Positions 48,435-56,943 of a stretch of DNA of 62,572 bases are shown here, in pieces. This stretch comes from Planctomycetota bacterium (lineage in GTDB: Bacteria > Planctomycetota > Planctomycetia > Planctomycetales > Planctomycetaceae). Location: assembly GCA_016872645.1 (NCBI GenBank), contig VGZH01000025.1, positions 1-62,572 on the forward strand, in the 5' to 3' direction. How positions within the stretch are numbered: position 1 is the first letter of the stretch; each line of letters starts with the position of its first letter. The notes under the pieces were generated by a model. The model was not told the DNA's origin and searched no databases. It was given only the letters and a program-made list of their open reading frames with translations. The position numbers and the translations under genes are program-made.

Positions 48435-48538
48435 GCCGACTCGAATTCGCGCACTGGCTGCGATGAGGTATCGTTGAAACCGTATCGCCGGCTCGCCAAG
48501 CCGTGAAGCGGTTGGAATTATTTCTTCGCGAGGTGCTC

Positions 48539-49531
48539 ATGCCTCATCGTTGTTTCGCCGGCATCGTGTGGGTTATGCCAGCGATTTTTGTCGTAACTTT
48601 GCTCGCCGAAGAGGAATCCCCCAAGACTGACGAAGATCAAACTCCCGTTGCCGCCGCGCCGAACCTGCCGACGAAGACGCTGGGTGGACGCGAGTTTTGG
48701 GGGGATGTTGCTCATTTTTATGGCTGGCGAATTCAGCGAAATGTTCTCACGAAGCACTACCGGCTGATCGACGGCGACGACGTACGGCATGCTTGGGGCA
48801 CGCGCGAGCAATGCCAGGCGAAACTTGACGAAATTAAACGGGAGCGAAAACTCCCGAGAATGTCGGGCGAGGGAGTTCTGCTCGTCCACGGGATCATTCG
48901 CTCTTCGAAGTCGATGGCCGCGTATCGACCGCCGCTGGAAAGAGCCGGCTTCCAAGTTTTTCCGTTTGACTATCCGAGTACGCGCGTCGATCTCGACACC
49001 GCGGCCGAGTACCTGCATGAAGTGATCGAATCGCTTGACGGCATCGAACGGTTGCACATCGTCGCTCACAGCATGGGAGGTGTCGTCGCGCGAACGTACC
49101 GAGCCAGGCATCACGACGAGCGGCTGACTCGGCTGGTCCTCGTCGGCTCGCCGCAGAAAGGAGCCGAACTGGCGGACCTGATGCGCGGCAACGCCAATTT
49201 GGTTTTTAAAACGATTTTCGGCCCGGCGGGACAACAACTCGTCACGGATTCAGGCGGATTCCTCAAGAAGTTGCCGACACCAGACATCGATTTCGCCGTG
49301 ATTGCCGGCGGGCATCCCCCGAGCGGATTCAATCCGCTGATTCCTGGCGATGACGACGGGATCGTCAGTCTCGAAAGCACACGCTTACCCGGCGCGGCAG
49401 ATTTTCTGTTCGTCGAGGAGTTGCATCTGGCTCTGAACCGCAATGAAACAGTACACAAGGCAACGGTTCGATTCCTGCAAACGGGCAAGTTCCGCGAGGC
49501 AGGCGACCCGCAGCCAATTCCTCGCGAGTGA
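48539..49531 (+). CDS. Exported alpha/beta hydrolase, lipase-like
   Basis: 330-aa protein with a signal peptide (MPHRCFAGIVWVMPAIFVVT). The catalytic triad is visible: Ser in AHSMGG, Asp in the GDDDGIV loop, His in the C-terminal NETVHKA region. LLVHGIIRSSKSM is the oxyanion strand. Fold and size fit triacylglycerol lipase or PGAP1-like esterases; the substrate is unknown. The ATG at 48539 with GAGGTG upstream is preferred to a GTG at 48503. Confidence 0.9.
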   Translation: MPHRCFAGIVWVMPAIFVVTLLAEEESPKTDEDQTPVAAAPNLPTKTLGGREFWGDVAHFYGWRIQRNVLTKHYRLIDGDDVRHAWGTREQCQAKLDEIKRERKLPRMSGEGVLLVHGIIRSSKSMAAYRPPLERAGFQVFPFDYPSTRVDLDTAAEYLHEVIESLDGIERLHIVAHSMGGVVARTYRARHHDERLTRLVLVGSPQKGAELADLMRGNANLVFKTIFGPAGQQLVTDSGGFLKKLPTPDIDFAVIAGGHPPSGFNPLIPGDDDGIVSLESTRLPGAADFLFVEELHLALNRNETVHKATVRFLQTGKFREAGDPQPIPRE

Positions 49532-49558
49532 TCTGGACGTCCGCAATTCCTCGTTGAA

Positions 49559-49614
49559 CCGCAGGCACGCGCGTCTTTAGAGATCAGTCGATTTCCCAAC
49601 CCACGTGCCTGCGG
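49559..49614. repeat. Inverted repeat upstream of the Lol-type permease
   Basis: CCGCAGGCACG (49559-49569) and CGTGCCTGCGG (49604-49614), perfect 11-bp arms. Further dispersed-repeat-like sequence continues to about 49640. It occupies most of the 182-bp gap. Confidence 0.65.
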
Positions 49615-49713
49615 CGTGCGGCTGAACGAGCAAGTCTCAAGTCGCTCTTTTGCGAGTCAGGCACATGGCCTAGACTCCCGGCTCTCACTGTTTTCCCAGC
49701 CAAAGGATTGGCG

Positions 49714-51300
49714 ATGTACAAGCTGTTGTTGTGCGTGCGGTATCTGCGGACGCGATTCATTGCACTAGCCAGCATCATCAGCGTGATGCTCGGCGTGGCC
49801 ACGATGATCGTGGTCAACAGCGTGATGTCGGGCTTCGGCACGGAGATGCGGAGCCGGATTCACGGCATCCTCTCCGATGTCGTCGTCGAGACTAACAGCC
49901 TTGACGGCGTGCATGACACGAATCGCTGGATGACGATCATCCGCGAAGTGGGCGGCGACGACATCGAATCGTTGGCGGCGATGGTCGAGATCTACGGCAT
50001 GATGACCTACGACTACCGTGGGCAGCCGGTCATGAAAACCGTGCAGCTGATCGGTATCGAGCCACGCACGAAGTCTGACGTCAGCCCGATCGCGGGTCTG
50101 TTCGAAACCAGCCTCGACAGTTATCAGCAGATCAAAGAGCAGGGCCAAGTCGTTCGTGAACCGCTCCGTTCGGCGGATGAGCCAGTCGGCTGGGAATTGA
50201 CCGCCGACGCGGCCGAGGATCGCCGGCATCGTATCGAACTCGAGCAGAGATTCCTGGAACAGCGGGAGTGGGAACGGAAACGTTCGCAGCCCGAAGCGGA
50301 AGCCCTGGACCATGATCCCAGCACGCTGTTTGAGCCCATCAACGCGAAGACTTCGAAGGACGCCGAAACGGCATCGCCTCCAGACTTCTCAGAGGGCGAG
50401 GAACCGGCCATTGCCGTTGATCCCGCTGCTCCTCAACGAGCGCGGCTGTACGTCGGCGCGGGGCTGGTCGAATATGTTTACACCGACGAGGAAACCGGCA
50501 AAGCCAAAGTGATGCGCATCATCCGCCCCGGAGAGGATGTCATGATCAGCACGATTTCGGCGGGACGCCCCGAACCCGTCCGCTTTCATGCGACCGTCGT
50601 GGACATCTTCAAAAGCGGCATGAGCGAGTACGACGGCAACCTCGTCTTCTGCAATCTCGAGGAGCTGCAAAAAGTTCGCGGCATGATTGATCCGCAGACG
50701 AAAGACGGCGCGGTCACCTCAATTCAGATCAAACTGAAGAACTACGACCGAGCCGCAGAGATCGTCAAACGGCTGAGCACGGCACTGCCTCCCGGATTGT
50801 TTTCGGTTCGCACTTGGGAACAAAAACAAGGCCCGCTGCTGGCAGCCATCGAGATCGAGAAAGCGATCCTCAACGTGCTGCTGTTCTTGATCATCACCGT
50901 CGCCGGATTCGGCATCCTGGCGATTTTCTACATGATCGTTGTCGAGAAGACGCGCGACATTGGCATCCTCAAAGCCTTGGGGGCCACGTCCCGCGGCGTG
51001 ATGACGATCTTCCTGTCGTACGGTTTGGCGCTGGGCATCGTCGGCAGTGGAGTCGGCGTTGCGATCGGCCTGTTGTTTGTGACCTACATCGACAACATCG
51101 AAAAAGGACTGTCTAAGCTGACCGGCCGCAAGATCTTCGACGAGACGATCTACTACTTCCCCAAAATTCCGACGGATGTCAGTGCGACGATGGTGATCTG
51201 GGTGGCCTTGTCCGCAGTGATGATCGCCGTTCTGGCCAGTGTTCTCCCCGCTCGCCGAGCCGCCCGGCTGCATCCGGTCGAGGCGCTGAGGTACGAATAG
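49714..51300 (+). CDS. ABC transporter permease, LolC/LolE-MacB type
   Basis: 528 aa. One N-terminal transmembrane helix (FIALASIISVMLGVATMIVV), a large extracytoplasmic domain and three C-terminal helices (FtsX fold) ending LPARRAARLHPVEALRYE, a classic C-terminus. The family extracts lipoproteins or drives envelope processes. Residues about 150-250 are an acidic, charged insert (EQREWERKRSQPEAEALDHD), longer than in LolE. The ATG at 49714 with AAAGGA upstream is preferred to a TTG two codons before. The cognate ATPase gene follows after a palindromic element. Confidence 0.92.
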   Translation: MYKLLLCVRYLRTRFIALASIISVMLGVATMIVVNSVMSGFGTEMRSRIHGILSDVVVETNSLDGVHDTNRWMTIIREVGGDDIESLAAMVEIYGMMTYDYRGQPVMKTVQLIGIEPRTKSDVSPIAGLFETSLDSYQQIKEQGQVVREPLRSADEPVGWELTADAAEDRRHRIELEQRFLEQREWERKRSQPEAEALDHDPSTLFEPINAKTSKDAETASPPDFSEGEEPAIAVDPAAPQRARLYVGAGLVEYVYTDEETGKAKVMRIIRPGEDVMISTISAGRPEPVRFHATVVDIFKSGMSEYDGNLVFCNLEELQKVRGMIDPQTKDGAVTSIQIKLKNYDRAAEIVKRLSTALPPGLFSVRTWEQKQGPLLAAIEIEKAILNVLLFLIITVAGFGILAIFYMIVVEKTRDIGILKALGATSRGVMTIFLSYGLALGIVGSGVGVAIGLLFVTYIDNIEKGLSKLTGRKIFDETIYYFPKIPTDVSATMVIWVALSAVMIAVLASVLPARRAARLHPVEALRYE

Positions 51301-51308
51301 ACTGAGAG

Positions 51309-51375
51309 TGCGGTGTGTCAGCACCGCTTTGGACCAAACTTCCGATCAAATTCAAAGCGGTGCTGACACATCGCA
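51309..51375. repeat. Palindromic element upstream of the LolD-type ATPase (copy B)
   Basis: Arms at 51309-51332 and 51353-51375; core GCGGTGTGTCAGCACCGC. Matches copy A at 37110-37176 in sequence, spacing and position. It ends 17 bases before the next ATG. Confidence 0.85.
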
Positions 51376-51392
51376 GTCCAAGGTCTTCAGTC

Positions 51393-52157
51393 ATGACCGA
51401 ACTTCTGGCCCTCGAAACCACCCGACGGCTCATGCAGCCCACGCCGATCGCACCGATCCATCTCGCGAGTATCGCGCTCGAAAAATCGTATCGCAAAGGG
51501 GATCTTCAAATCCCGGTGCTGCACGGCGTCGAGATTAACATCCGTCGTGGCGAGTTCCTCTCGATTGTCGGCCAGTCCGGTTCCGGCAAGAGTACGCTGC
51601 TGCATGTGATGGGCTTGCTCGATTCGCCCAGCGTCGGCGAAGTGCTGCTCGACGGCGACCGCATCGACGACTTGCCTCAGAAGACTCGCGATGAGCTGCG
51701 GAACCGCGTCTTCGGATTTGTCTTTCAGTTCTACCACCTGCTGCCGGAACTGACGGTCTTGGAGAATGTCCTTGCCCCGTTGATGATCCGGCACTCGATG
51801 GTCAGCTACTGGAAACGTCGTCGCGAGTTCCGAGCCGCTGCCGAAGAGATCCTCGAAAAGGTCGGACTCACGCATCGGCTCAAGCACAAACCGAACGAAC
51901 TCTCCGGTGGTGAGATGCAGCGGGCCGCAATTGCTCGCGCGCTTGTCGCGAAGCCGGAAATCCTGCTCGCCGACGAGCCGACTGGAAACCTCGACGCCGG
52001 CACCGGCCAGGAGATCATGGGCCTGCTGCGAAACCTCAACGAGCAGGAAGGTCTGACGATCGTGATGGTCACGCACGACGAGAGCCTCGCCCGCTCCGCA
52101 CATCGTCTTGTTCGCCTGACCGAAGGTCGTCTGGAACTCCTCCACGACGCGGCATAG
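51393..52157 (+). CDS. ABC transporter ATP-binding protein, LolD type
   Basis: 254 aa. Walker A GQSGSGKST, Q-loop FVFQFYHLLPELT, signature LSGGEMQRAAIARAL, Walker B ILLADEPTGNLD and the switch His in VTHDE are intact. It would power the permease encoded just upstream. The ATG at 51393 is used because the frame before it is translated palindrome (MRCVSTALDQ), as for the kinase at 37187; a later ATG at 51432 would also leave a complete fold. The M20 peptidase follows ten bp later. Confidence 0.94.
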   Translation: MTELLALETTRRLMQPTPIAPIHLASIALEKSYRKGDLQIPVLHGVEINIRRGEFLSIVGQSGSGKSTLLHVMGLLDSPSVGEVLLDGDRIDDLPQKTRDELRNRVFGFVFQFYHLLPELTVLENVLAPLMIRHSMVSYWKRRREFRAAAEEILEKVGLTHRLKHKPNELSGGEMQRAAIARALVAKPEILLADEPTGNLDAGTGQEIMGLLRNLNEQEGLTIVMVTHDESLARSAHRLVRLTEGRLELLHDAA

Positions 52158-52167
52158 ATTCCGCCGC

Positions 52168-53340
52168 ATGTCGCACTTCAATCACACCGTCGCAATTCAA
52201 CGAGTCACAGACCTCATCGCCATTCCGGGCAAGAGCACTCAGGAAGGCCGAGTCGTCCAATTCCTGCGCGATGCTCTCAAACGCGCGGGGGTCCCCGACT
52301 CGCAAGTCGCGATCGACGACGCGAACAAACGCAGTTCTGCTGGCGGCGAAGTTGGCAACTTGATCGTCAAGCTCCCCGGCACAAAGCGTGGGCCGCGACG
52401 ATTGCTGATGGCTCACGTCGACACGGTCCCGCTGGCCGTTGGAGCGAAACCGGTGCGAGACGGCGACCTCATCAAGTCGGCTGATCCGAACACGGCGCTC
52501 GGCGGCGACGACCGATCTGGCGCAGCCGTGATTCTCAACGCGTTGCTGACGATTCTGAAACACAAGCTGCCACATCCGCCACTGACGTTCTTCTGGCCGG
52601 TGCAGGAAGAGATCGGACTGCTCGGAGCACGGCACGTTCAACCACGAGCACTCGGCAACCCAAAGCTCTGCTTCAATTGGGACGGTGGAGCCGCTCACGC
52701 CGTCGCGATCGGCGCGACCGGGGCCTACGACATTCACATCGACGTTTTCGGTACGCCCGCTCATGCTGGTGCCCATCCCGAGCAGGGTGCCAGCGCGATC
52801 GCGATGGCGAGCCTCGCGATCGCCGATCTCGCGACCAATGGTTGGCATGGGCTGATCGTCAAAGGTAAGCATCGCGGTACGAGTAACATCGGCATCATCA
52901 ACGGCGGTGACGCAACCAACGTCGTGACTTCCCGCGTACGACTGCGGGCTGAAGCCCGCAGTCACGACCCCAAGTTCCGCGTTAAGATCGTCAACGCCTT
53001 TCGAGAGTCTTTCACGAAAGCCGCCCTGCAAATCCGTACCGATGCCGGCCAACCGGGCCGAGTCGACTTCCAGGCCGAGCATAAATACGAATCGTTCCGG
53101 CTCGCGCCCACCGAACCGTCGGTCGTCACCGCCTGCAAAGCGATCCGTTCGATCGGGCTCGAACCCGAAACGCGTGTCAGCAACGGCGGCCTCGACGCCA
53201 ATTGGCTGACCGCACATGGTCTGCCGACGGTCACGCTCGGATGTGGACAATCGGGCATCCACACGACCGATGAAGTGCTGCATGTCCCCAGCTACCTGCA
53301 AGCCTGCGAGATTGCGCTGTGGTTGGCGACGACCATGTAG
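52168..53340 (+). CDS. M20 family metallopeptidase (PepT-like)
   Basis: 390-aa zinc aminopeptidase-like protein, probably cleaving short peptides in the cytoplasm. Zinc-site motifs: AHVDTVPL, GGDDRSGAAVIL, QEEIGLLGA, with the dimerisation insert around HAGAHPEQG and a late GCGQSGIHTTDE. RLRAEARSHD is a normal family motif, yet its DNA is a perfect palindrome (52944-52967). The TAG stop lies inside the arm of the element at 53337-53462, so the original end may have been altered. Confidence 0.9.
   Translation: MSHFNHTVAIQRVTDLIAIPGKSTQEGRVVQFLRDALKRAGVPDSQVAIDDANKRSSAGGEVGNLIVKLPGTKRGPRRLLMAHVDTVPLAVGAKPVRDGDLIKSADPNTALGGDDRSGAAVILNALLTILKHKLPHPPLTFFWPVQEEIGLLGARHVQPRALGNPKLCFNWDGGAAHAVAIGATGAYDIHIDVFGTPAHAGAHPEQGASAIAMASLAIADLATNGWHGLIVKGKHRGTSNIGIINGGDATNVVTSRVRLRAEARSHDPKFRVKIVNAFRESFTKAALQIRTDAGQPGRVDFQAEHKYESFRLAPTEPSVVTACKAIRSIGLEPETRVSNGGLDANWLTAHGLPTVTLGCGQSGIHTTDEVLHVPSYLQACEIALWLATTM
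52944..52967. repeat. Palindrome within the M20 peptidase gene
   Basis: GACTGCGGGCT / AGCCCGCAGTC arms, perfect, with a 2-nt centre. It resembles REP sequences common between genes in several phyla, here fully coding and over a conserved protein motif. Confidence 0.65.
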
Positions 53341-53462
53341 CCCTGTCACTCCGCGACAGGATTGCCGAAGGCCCAATTCGGGTAGATCAACGCAAACTCG
53401 TCGGACGCGCGGACGACATCCGTAAAGCGTTCGGGTTTCCTGTCGCGGAGTGACAGGGCTAC
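53337..53462. repeat. 126-bp element with perfect 25-bp terminal inverted repeats
   Basis: Arms 53337-53361 and 53438-53462 are exact inverse copies (core CCCTGTCACTCCGCGACAGG) around 76 bp. No transposase. It overlaps the peptidase stop and ends about 40 bp before argJ. Looks like a MITE or REP-type element. Confidence 0.9.
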
Positions 53463-53504
53463 ATTTTGCGGCGTTCTTCGATTGACCTGCTGTTGGAGTT
53501 CATC

Positions 53505-54713
53505 ATGTCTGAGTTTTCGTTGCCGCTCGGTTTTCAAACGTCTGGTGTCGCTTGCGGAGTTCGCGGCGATGTCGGGCGACTCGATTTAGCTCTGTTCGTT
53601 TCCGATCGTCCGGCCGCGACGGCGGGAGTCTTTACGACGAACCTTGTCTGCGGAGCACCGGTCAAGGTCTGTCGCGAACGAGTGCCGCGCGCGACCGGTC
53701 GGGCGGTTGTGATCAACTCTGGAAATGCGAACGCGGCAACCGGTGATCGAGGATTTTTGGATGCTCAGCGGATGACAGCGGCGGTTGCGAAGTCGTTGAA
53801 CTGCCGTGCGGACGATGTGCTCGTTTGTTCGACGGGAGTCATCGGTCGGTTCCTGCCGATGGAGAAACTCGAAGTGGGTATCCCGCAGGCAGCGGCGGCC
53901 CTCGCGAGCACTCCCGCCGCGTTTGATTTGGCCGCGCGCGCGATCATGACCACCGACACAGTGCCGAAGCAGGCGACTCGATCCGCCGAGTTGCGCGGGG
54001 CAATCGGCACCAAAACGGTCCGCATCAGCGGAGCCTGCAAGGGAGCGGCGATGATCGCTCCGAACATGGCGACGATGCTGTGTGCGATCATGACCGACGC
54101 CGATTTGACGCCGACTGAAGCCGACGCAGCACTGCGGGCTTCCGTCAATCAGAGCTTCAACTGCATCAGCGTTGAAGGGCACATGAGTACCAGTGACACC
54201 GTGCTGTTGCTGGCTAACGGAGCGGCCGGAACTGGGCCGCTCGACACCGACAGTCGTGCGAAGTTTCAGGCGATGCTCGATGAGGTCTGCACCGACTTAT
54301 CTACTGCGATCATTCGCGATGCCGAAGGGGCCACGCATTTCATCACGATCGACGTGATCGGCGCGCGGACACGCGATGATGCGTTTCGCATCGCCAAGAC
54401 CATTGCCGACAGTCCGCTCAACAAGACGGCAATCCACGGAGCCGATCCCAATTGGGGTCGCATCGTTTCGTCCGCTGGATACGCCGGCGTGCCCCTGCGG
54501 GAAGAAGACATCTCACTGCGCATCAACGGACTCGACGTTTATCGGGACGGAGCACCGCTGCCGTTCGATCCAAAGACGGTCAGCGATAGCATCCGCAACA
54601 ATCGCGACACGCACATCGAGATGACGCTGAAGCTCGGCACCGCACGGGTTCGTTATTGGTCCAGCGATCTCACCGCCGAGTACGTCCGGCTGAATGCGGA
54701 CTACACGACGTGA
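53505..54713 (+). CDS. argJ: Glutamate N-acetyltransferase / amino-acid acetyltransferase ArgJ
   Basis: 402-aa Ntn-type enzyme of arginine synthesis that moves acetyl from acetylornithine to glutamate. GRAVVINSGNANAATG, CSTGVIGRFLPM and KGAAMIAPNMATML are family motifs. Self-cleavage is expected before the Thr of VEGHMSTSDT, giving alpha and beta chains (the usual form is TND; here TSD). The C-terminal GADPNWGRI is intact. The ATG at 53505 (MSEFSLPLGFQTSGVA) is the normal start; the longer frame comes from the repeat upstream. No other arg gene is present. Confidence 0.96.
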   Translation: MSEFSLPLGFQTSGVACGVRGDVGRLDLALFVSDRPAATAGVFTTNLVCGAPVKVCRERVPRATGRAVVINSGNANAATGDRGFLDAQRMTAAVAKSLNCRADDVLVCSTGVIGRFLPMEKLEVGIPQAAAALASTPAAFDLAARAIMTTDTVPKQATRSAELRGAIGTKTVRISGACKGAAMIAPNMATMLCAIMTDADLTPTEADAALRASVNQSFNCISVEGHMSTSDTVLLLANGAAGTGPLDTDSRAKFQAMLDEVCTDLSTAIIRDAEGATHFITIDVIGARTRDDAFRIAKTIADSPLNKTAIHGADPNWGRIVSSAGYAGVPLREEDISLRINGLDVYRDGAPLPFDPKTVSDSIRNNRDTHIEMTLKLGTARVRYWSSDLTAEYVRLNADYTT

Positions 54714-54731
54714 GATCATCGCGCCATTAAT

Positions 54732-56114
54732 TCACGTGCGGCGTGGGTCGGTTGCTGAGATGATCTCGCTGATCCCGTGCTGATTGAAGCCCTTGTAGCC
54801 GTCATCCCGTTGCAAGATTTCCAAGTGCGAGCCGATCGCGCCGTTGTTCGAAAACTGCTGAGCTTGCTCGAAAGTAATCCGTTTTGCCGCCAGCAATCGT
54901 TCGATCCGTTCTGGCATCACCGGCCAAATCTCACCGCGCGTGAATGCTTGCCGGAGATACGGAAAATCAGTGAATGGCGGCATCGTCTCGATTCCAGCTG
55001 CAGCCAGTTGATCGCGCGACGCGGTGAAATCGAATTGGCATTCGAGGTGATGCAGCCCCGCCTGCAAGAAGGCCTCTCCATGCAATTCGCACCACAATCC
55101 GACGGTGCCGAGCTGGTCGCGTGGTGGCAGTGGCTCGTGGGAAAAGTCCTGCGAGACTTCCTCCGGTGACAAGTCGACGTCGGCGAAGATCGTCACGCCG
55201 GTCACTGGGTGCTCGATGACTTGCGCCCCCCAACCCGCCTCGCGACCGGCGTAAAATCGTTCGCGAAGCTGGAAGCCCAACTTCTCCAGGAAGGCAATCA
55301 GCCGAGTGAATTGCTCACGACTCGACCGATACGTGTGATGATCGTGATTCGCCCAGCCGAGTCCGAGAGCCGCTTGTCGGGCGTGCTGAGCGCGACCGGC
55401 GCTGTTGCGGCTCTGCCAATAATCTCGCTCCGCCGTGAAGAACAAATCGCAGGTACGGTCCCGACCGAGGTCTGCAATCGCCGCGTCGGCCAATTGACTG
55501 GCGAGAGCGAAGCCGTCGGCATCAATGTCGAAGTTGCGCCGCCGCTGACGAAAGGCATCCAAGTGCATTGCGATCGCGGCCAGCGGAACCGGTTTGTTGA
55601 GGTCCGGTTCAAAGGCGAGCGAACCGTGTCGCTCGATGGCCCAAACCTCGATGCCGTTCTCGGTGGCAACACGCGCTCGACGAACCGAGGCGAATTCCGC
55701 GCCCTGAATCGCCGCGCCTGCGAGTTTTTGTGCGGCGAGAAAATCGGCGACTGCTTCCACTTTGATGACCACCTGCCGACTCTTACCGACATGCGTGCGG
55801 ACTCGCGGAAACAATCCGAGAGGATGCGTCCAAGCTCGGGCATTCGGAAGAGAGGTGTCTGGCAGATAGCCGACATGGCTCAACTCTTCCAAAGACTTGT
55901 CCCCCGTCGGCAGGGCGAAGCGGTCGATCCAATCGAGCAGCCGCGTTCCCGTCTCGTCGAACATGCGACGACGCAGCCGCGCAAGAAACGGACTCCGCTG
56001 AACGGCATCGTCCAACACCGTCTGGACCCATTTGGCCGGCGCCGGCTGCGGGTTCCAAGTGTGAGCCGTCAGGGCGGAAATCCGTTCGTCATTCGTTTGT
56101 GATTCAACAGCCAT
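54732..56114 (-). CDS. Conserved protein of unknown function, VOC-like features
   Basis: 460 aa, family not recognised with certainty. GGGAG precedes the ATG at 56114; a TTG two codons earlier is less likely. WANHDHHTYRSSREQFTRLI, then EKLGFQLRERFY, has the shape of a vicinal-oxygen-chelate metal strand. ELHGEAFLQAGLHHLECQFD, about 60 residues later, offers further His/Glu ligands, so a mononuclear metalloenzyme is possible. The C-terminus (NNGAIGSHLEILQRDDGYKG) looks strongly constrained. The 3' end faces argJ; its upstream neighbour is the HTH-receiver gene, separated by a terminator. Confidence 0.85.
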   Translation of the reverse strand: MAVESQTNDERISALTAHTWNPQPAPAKWVQTVLDDAVQRSPFLARLRRRMFDETGTRLLDWIDRFALPTGDKSLEELSHVGYLPDTSLPNARAWTHPLGLFPRVRTHVGKSRQVVIKVEAVADFLAAQKLAGAAIQGAEFASVRRARVATENGIEVWAIERHGSLAFEPDLNKPVPLAAIAMHLDAFRQRRRNFDIDADGFALASQLADAAIADLGRDRTCDLFFTAERDYWQSRNSAGRAQHARQAALGLGWANHDHHTYRSSREQFTRLIAFLEKLGFQLRERFYAGREAGWGAQVIEHPVTGVTIFADVDLSPEEVSQDFSHEPLPPRDQLGTVGLWCELHGEAFLQAGLHHLECQFDFTASRDQLAAAGIETMPPFTDFPYLRQAFTRGEIWPVMPERIERLLAAKRITFEQAQQFSNNGAIGSHLEILQRDDGYKGFNQHGISEIISATDPRRT

Positions 56115-56231
56115 GAACAACTCCCTTCAGCTTGAGGCTGGAGGAAGTTTAGCGGTCGCGTTACGGCAGGGAACCGGAGGCGGATCAGATGGAGTCGGGA
56201 GACTTTCGCGTGTGCAAGCATTCGCGCAACA

Positions 56232-56260
56232 AAAAAACTCGGCCGTTTCCGGCCGAGTTC
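56232..56260 (-). terminator. Intrinsic terminator downstream of the HTH-receiver gene
   Basis: On the minus strand AACTCGGCCG-GAAA-CGGCCGAGTT is followed by a T-run (stem includes two A-U pairs). It would end the transcript from 56943 and separate it from the gene at 56114. Confidence 0.85.
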
Positions 56261-56370
56261 ATTCGCTTTCGCGCTGATCAGGCTACTTTGTCTGGGAACC
56301 GACTGCCGCGGAGCCTTCCTTGGTTCCAAACACTTAGCTCCGGCGGTGAGTTCCTCTGACATCTGCGAAG
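56261..56370 (-). ncRNA. Candidate structured 3' UTR or small RNA
   Basis: Between the HTH-receiver stop and the terminator, 110 nt can fold into a stem of about ten pairs (56331-56322 with 56300-56290, one bulge) and a CGC-GAAA-GCG hairpin, followed by the terminator. No coding signature is convincing. It does not match SRP RNA, c-di-GMP-I or other RNAs I know. It could be a processed small RNA or simply a structured trailer. Confidence 0.35.
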
Positions 56371-56943
56371 TTACACGAGTTGCTTCTTGCGACCCACGAG
56401 AGTCCGAACTCGTTCCGCCAACAGAGCCACATCGAATGGCTTGCGAAACGTTTCGTTGAAGATCGTGCGGTCAAAACCGCTGGCGTTGTCTTCATCGCTG
56501 AGCAGGCCAATCAAGACCGTCTCGGCGTACTCCGGGTTCTTCCGCAGGTTGCCAGCGATCATCAAGGCGTCGCTGCGGCCCATCGCGAAGTCAATGACGA
56601 CGCAATCAGGATGCAGGCTTTCCGCCTGGATGCCGGCCTCGAATCCGCTTTGAGCCGTTTCGAGCTTGAACTCATCTGAGCCCATCATCTCGTTGAGGCT
56701 GCCGCGGATCACGGGGTCGGTGCCGACAATCAAGACCTTGCCCATCGCTTCATCTTCCAGCTCTCCCAAAGGCATACCATGCTCTTTGAGGAAGCGAATC
56801 AGATGTTCGCGAGGAATGCGTCGGTCCTGGGAGCCGGGAATTCGGTAGCCGCGAAGGCGTCCCGAATCAAACCACTTGCTCACCGTGCGGGGTGCTACTT
56901 TGCAGATCTTTGCTACCTGACCAGTAGTGAAGATCGTCTTCAT
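56371..56943 (-). CDS. Transcription regulator: N-terminal excisionase-type HTH, C-terminal receiver
   Basis: 190 aa. Residues 1-65 form a MerR/excisionase-like winged helix (TTGQVAKICKVAPRTVSKWF, then SGRLRGYRIPGSQDRRIPRE). Residues about 67-185 form a response-regulator receiver with the phospho-acceptor Asp at 118 in VVIDFAMG and the conserved Lys in FRKPFD; one N-terminal acidic pocket residue appears to be missing. Usual regulators place the receiver first, so the order is inverted. The ATG at 56943 (MKTIFTTGQVAK) is chosen over an upstream codon. No sensor kinase gene is adjacent; targets unknown. Confidence 0.92.
   Translation of the reverse strand: MKTIFTTGQVAKICKVAPRTVSKWFDSGRLRGYRIPGSQDRRIPREHLIRFLKEHGMPLGELEDEAMGKVLIVGTDPVIRGSLNEMMGSDEFKLETAQSGFEAGIQAESLHPDCVVIDFAMGRSDALMIAGNLRKNPEYAETVLIGLLSDEDNASGFDRTIFNETFRKPFDVALLAERVRTLVGRKKQLV

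Noticed and set aside
54732-56114. Assignment to DUF1338 (2-oxoadipate dioxygenase)
   Set aside because: The HxH-type strand looks similar, but the rest of the sequence does not match what I recall of YdcJ/HglS, so I left it unassigned.
56069-56362. 97-codon minus-strand frame downstream of the HTH-receiver gene
   Set aside because: It runs through the terminator hairpin and into the next gene; composition is not protein-like.
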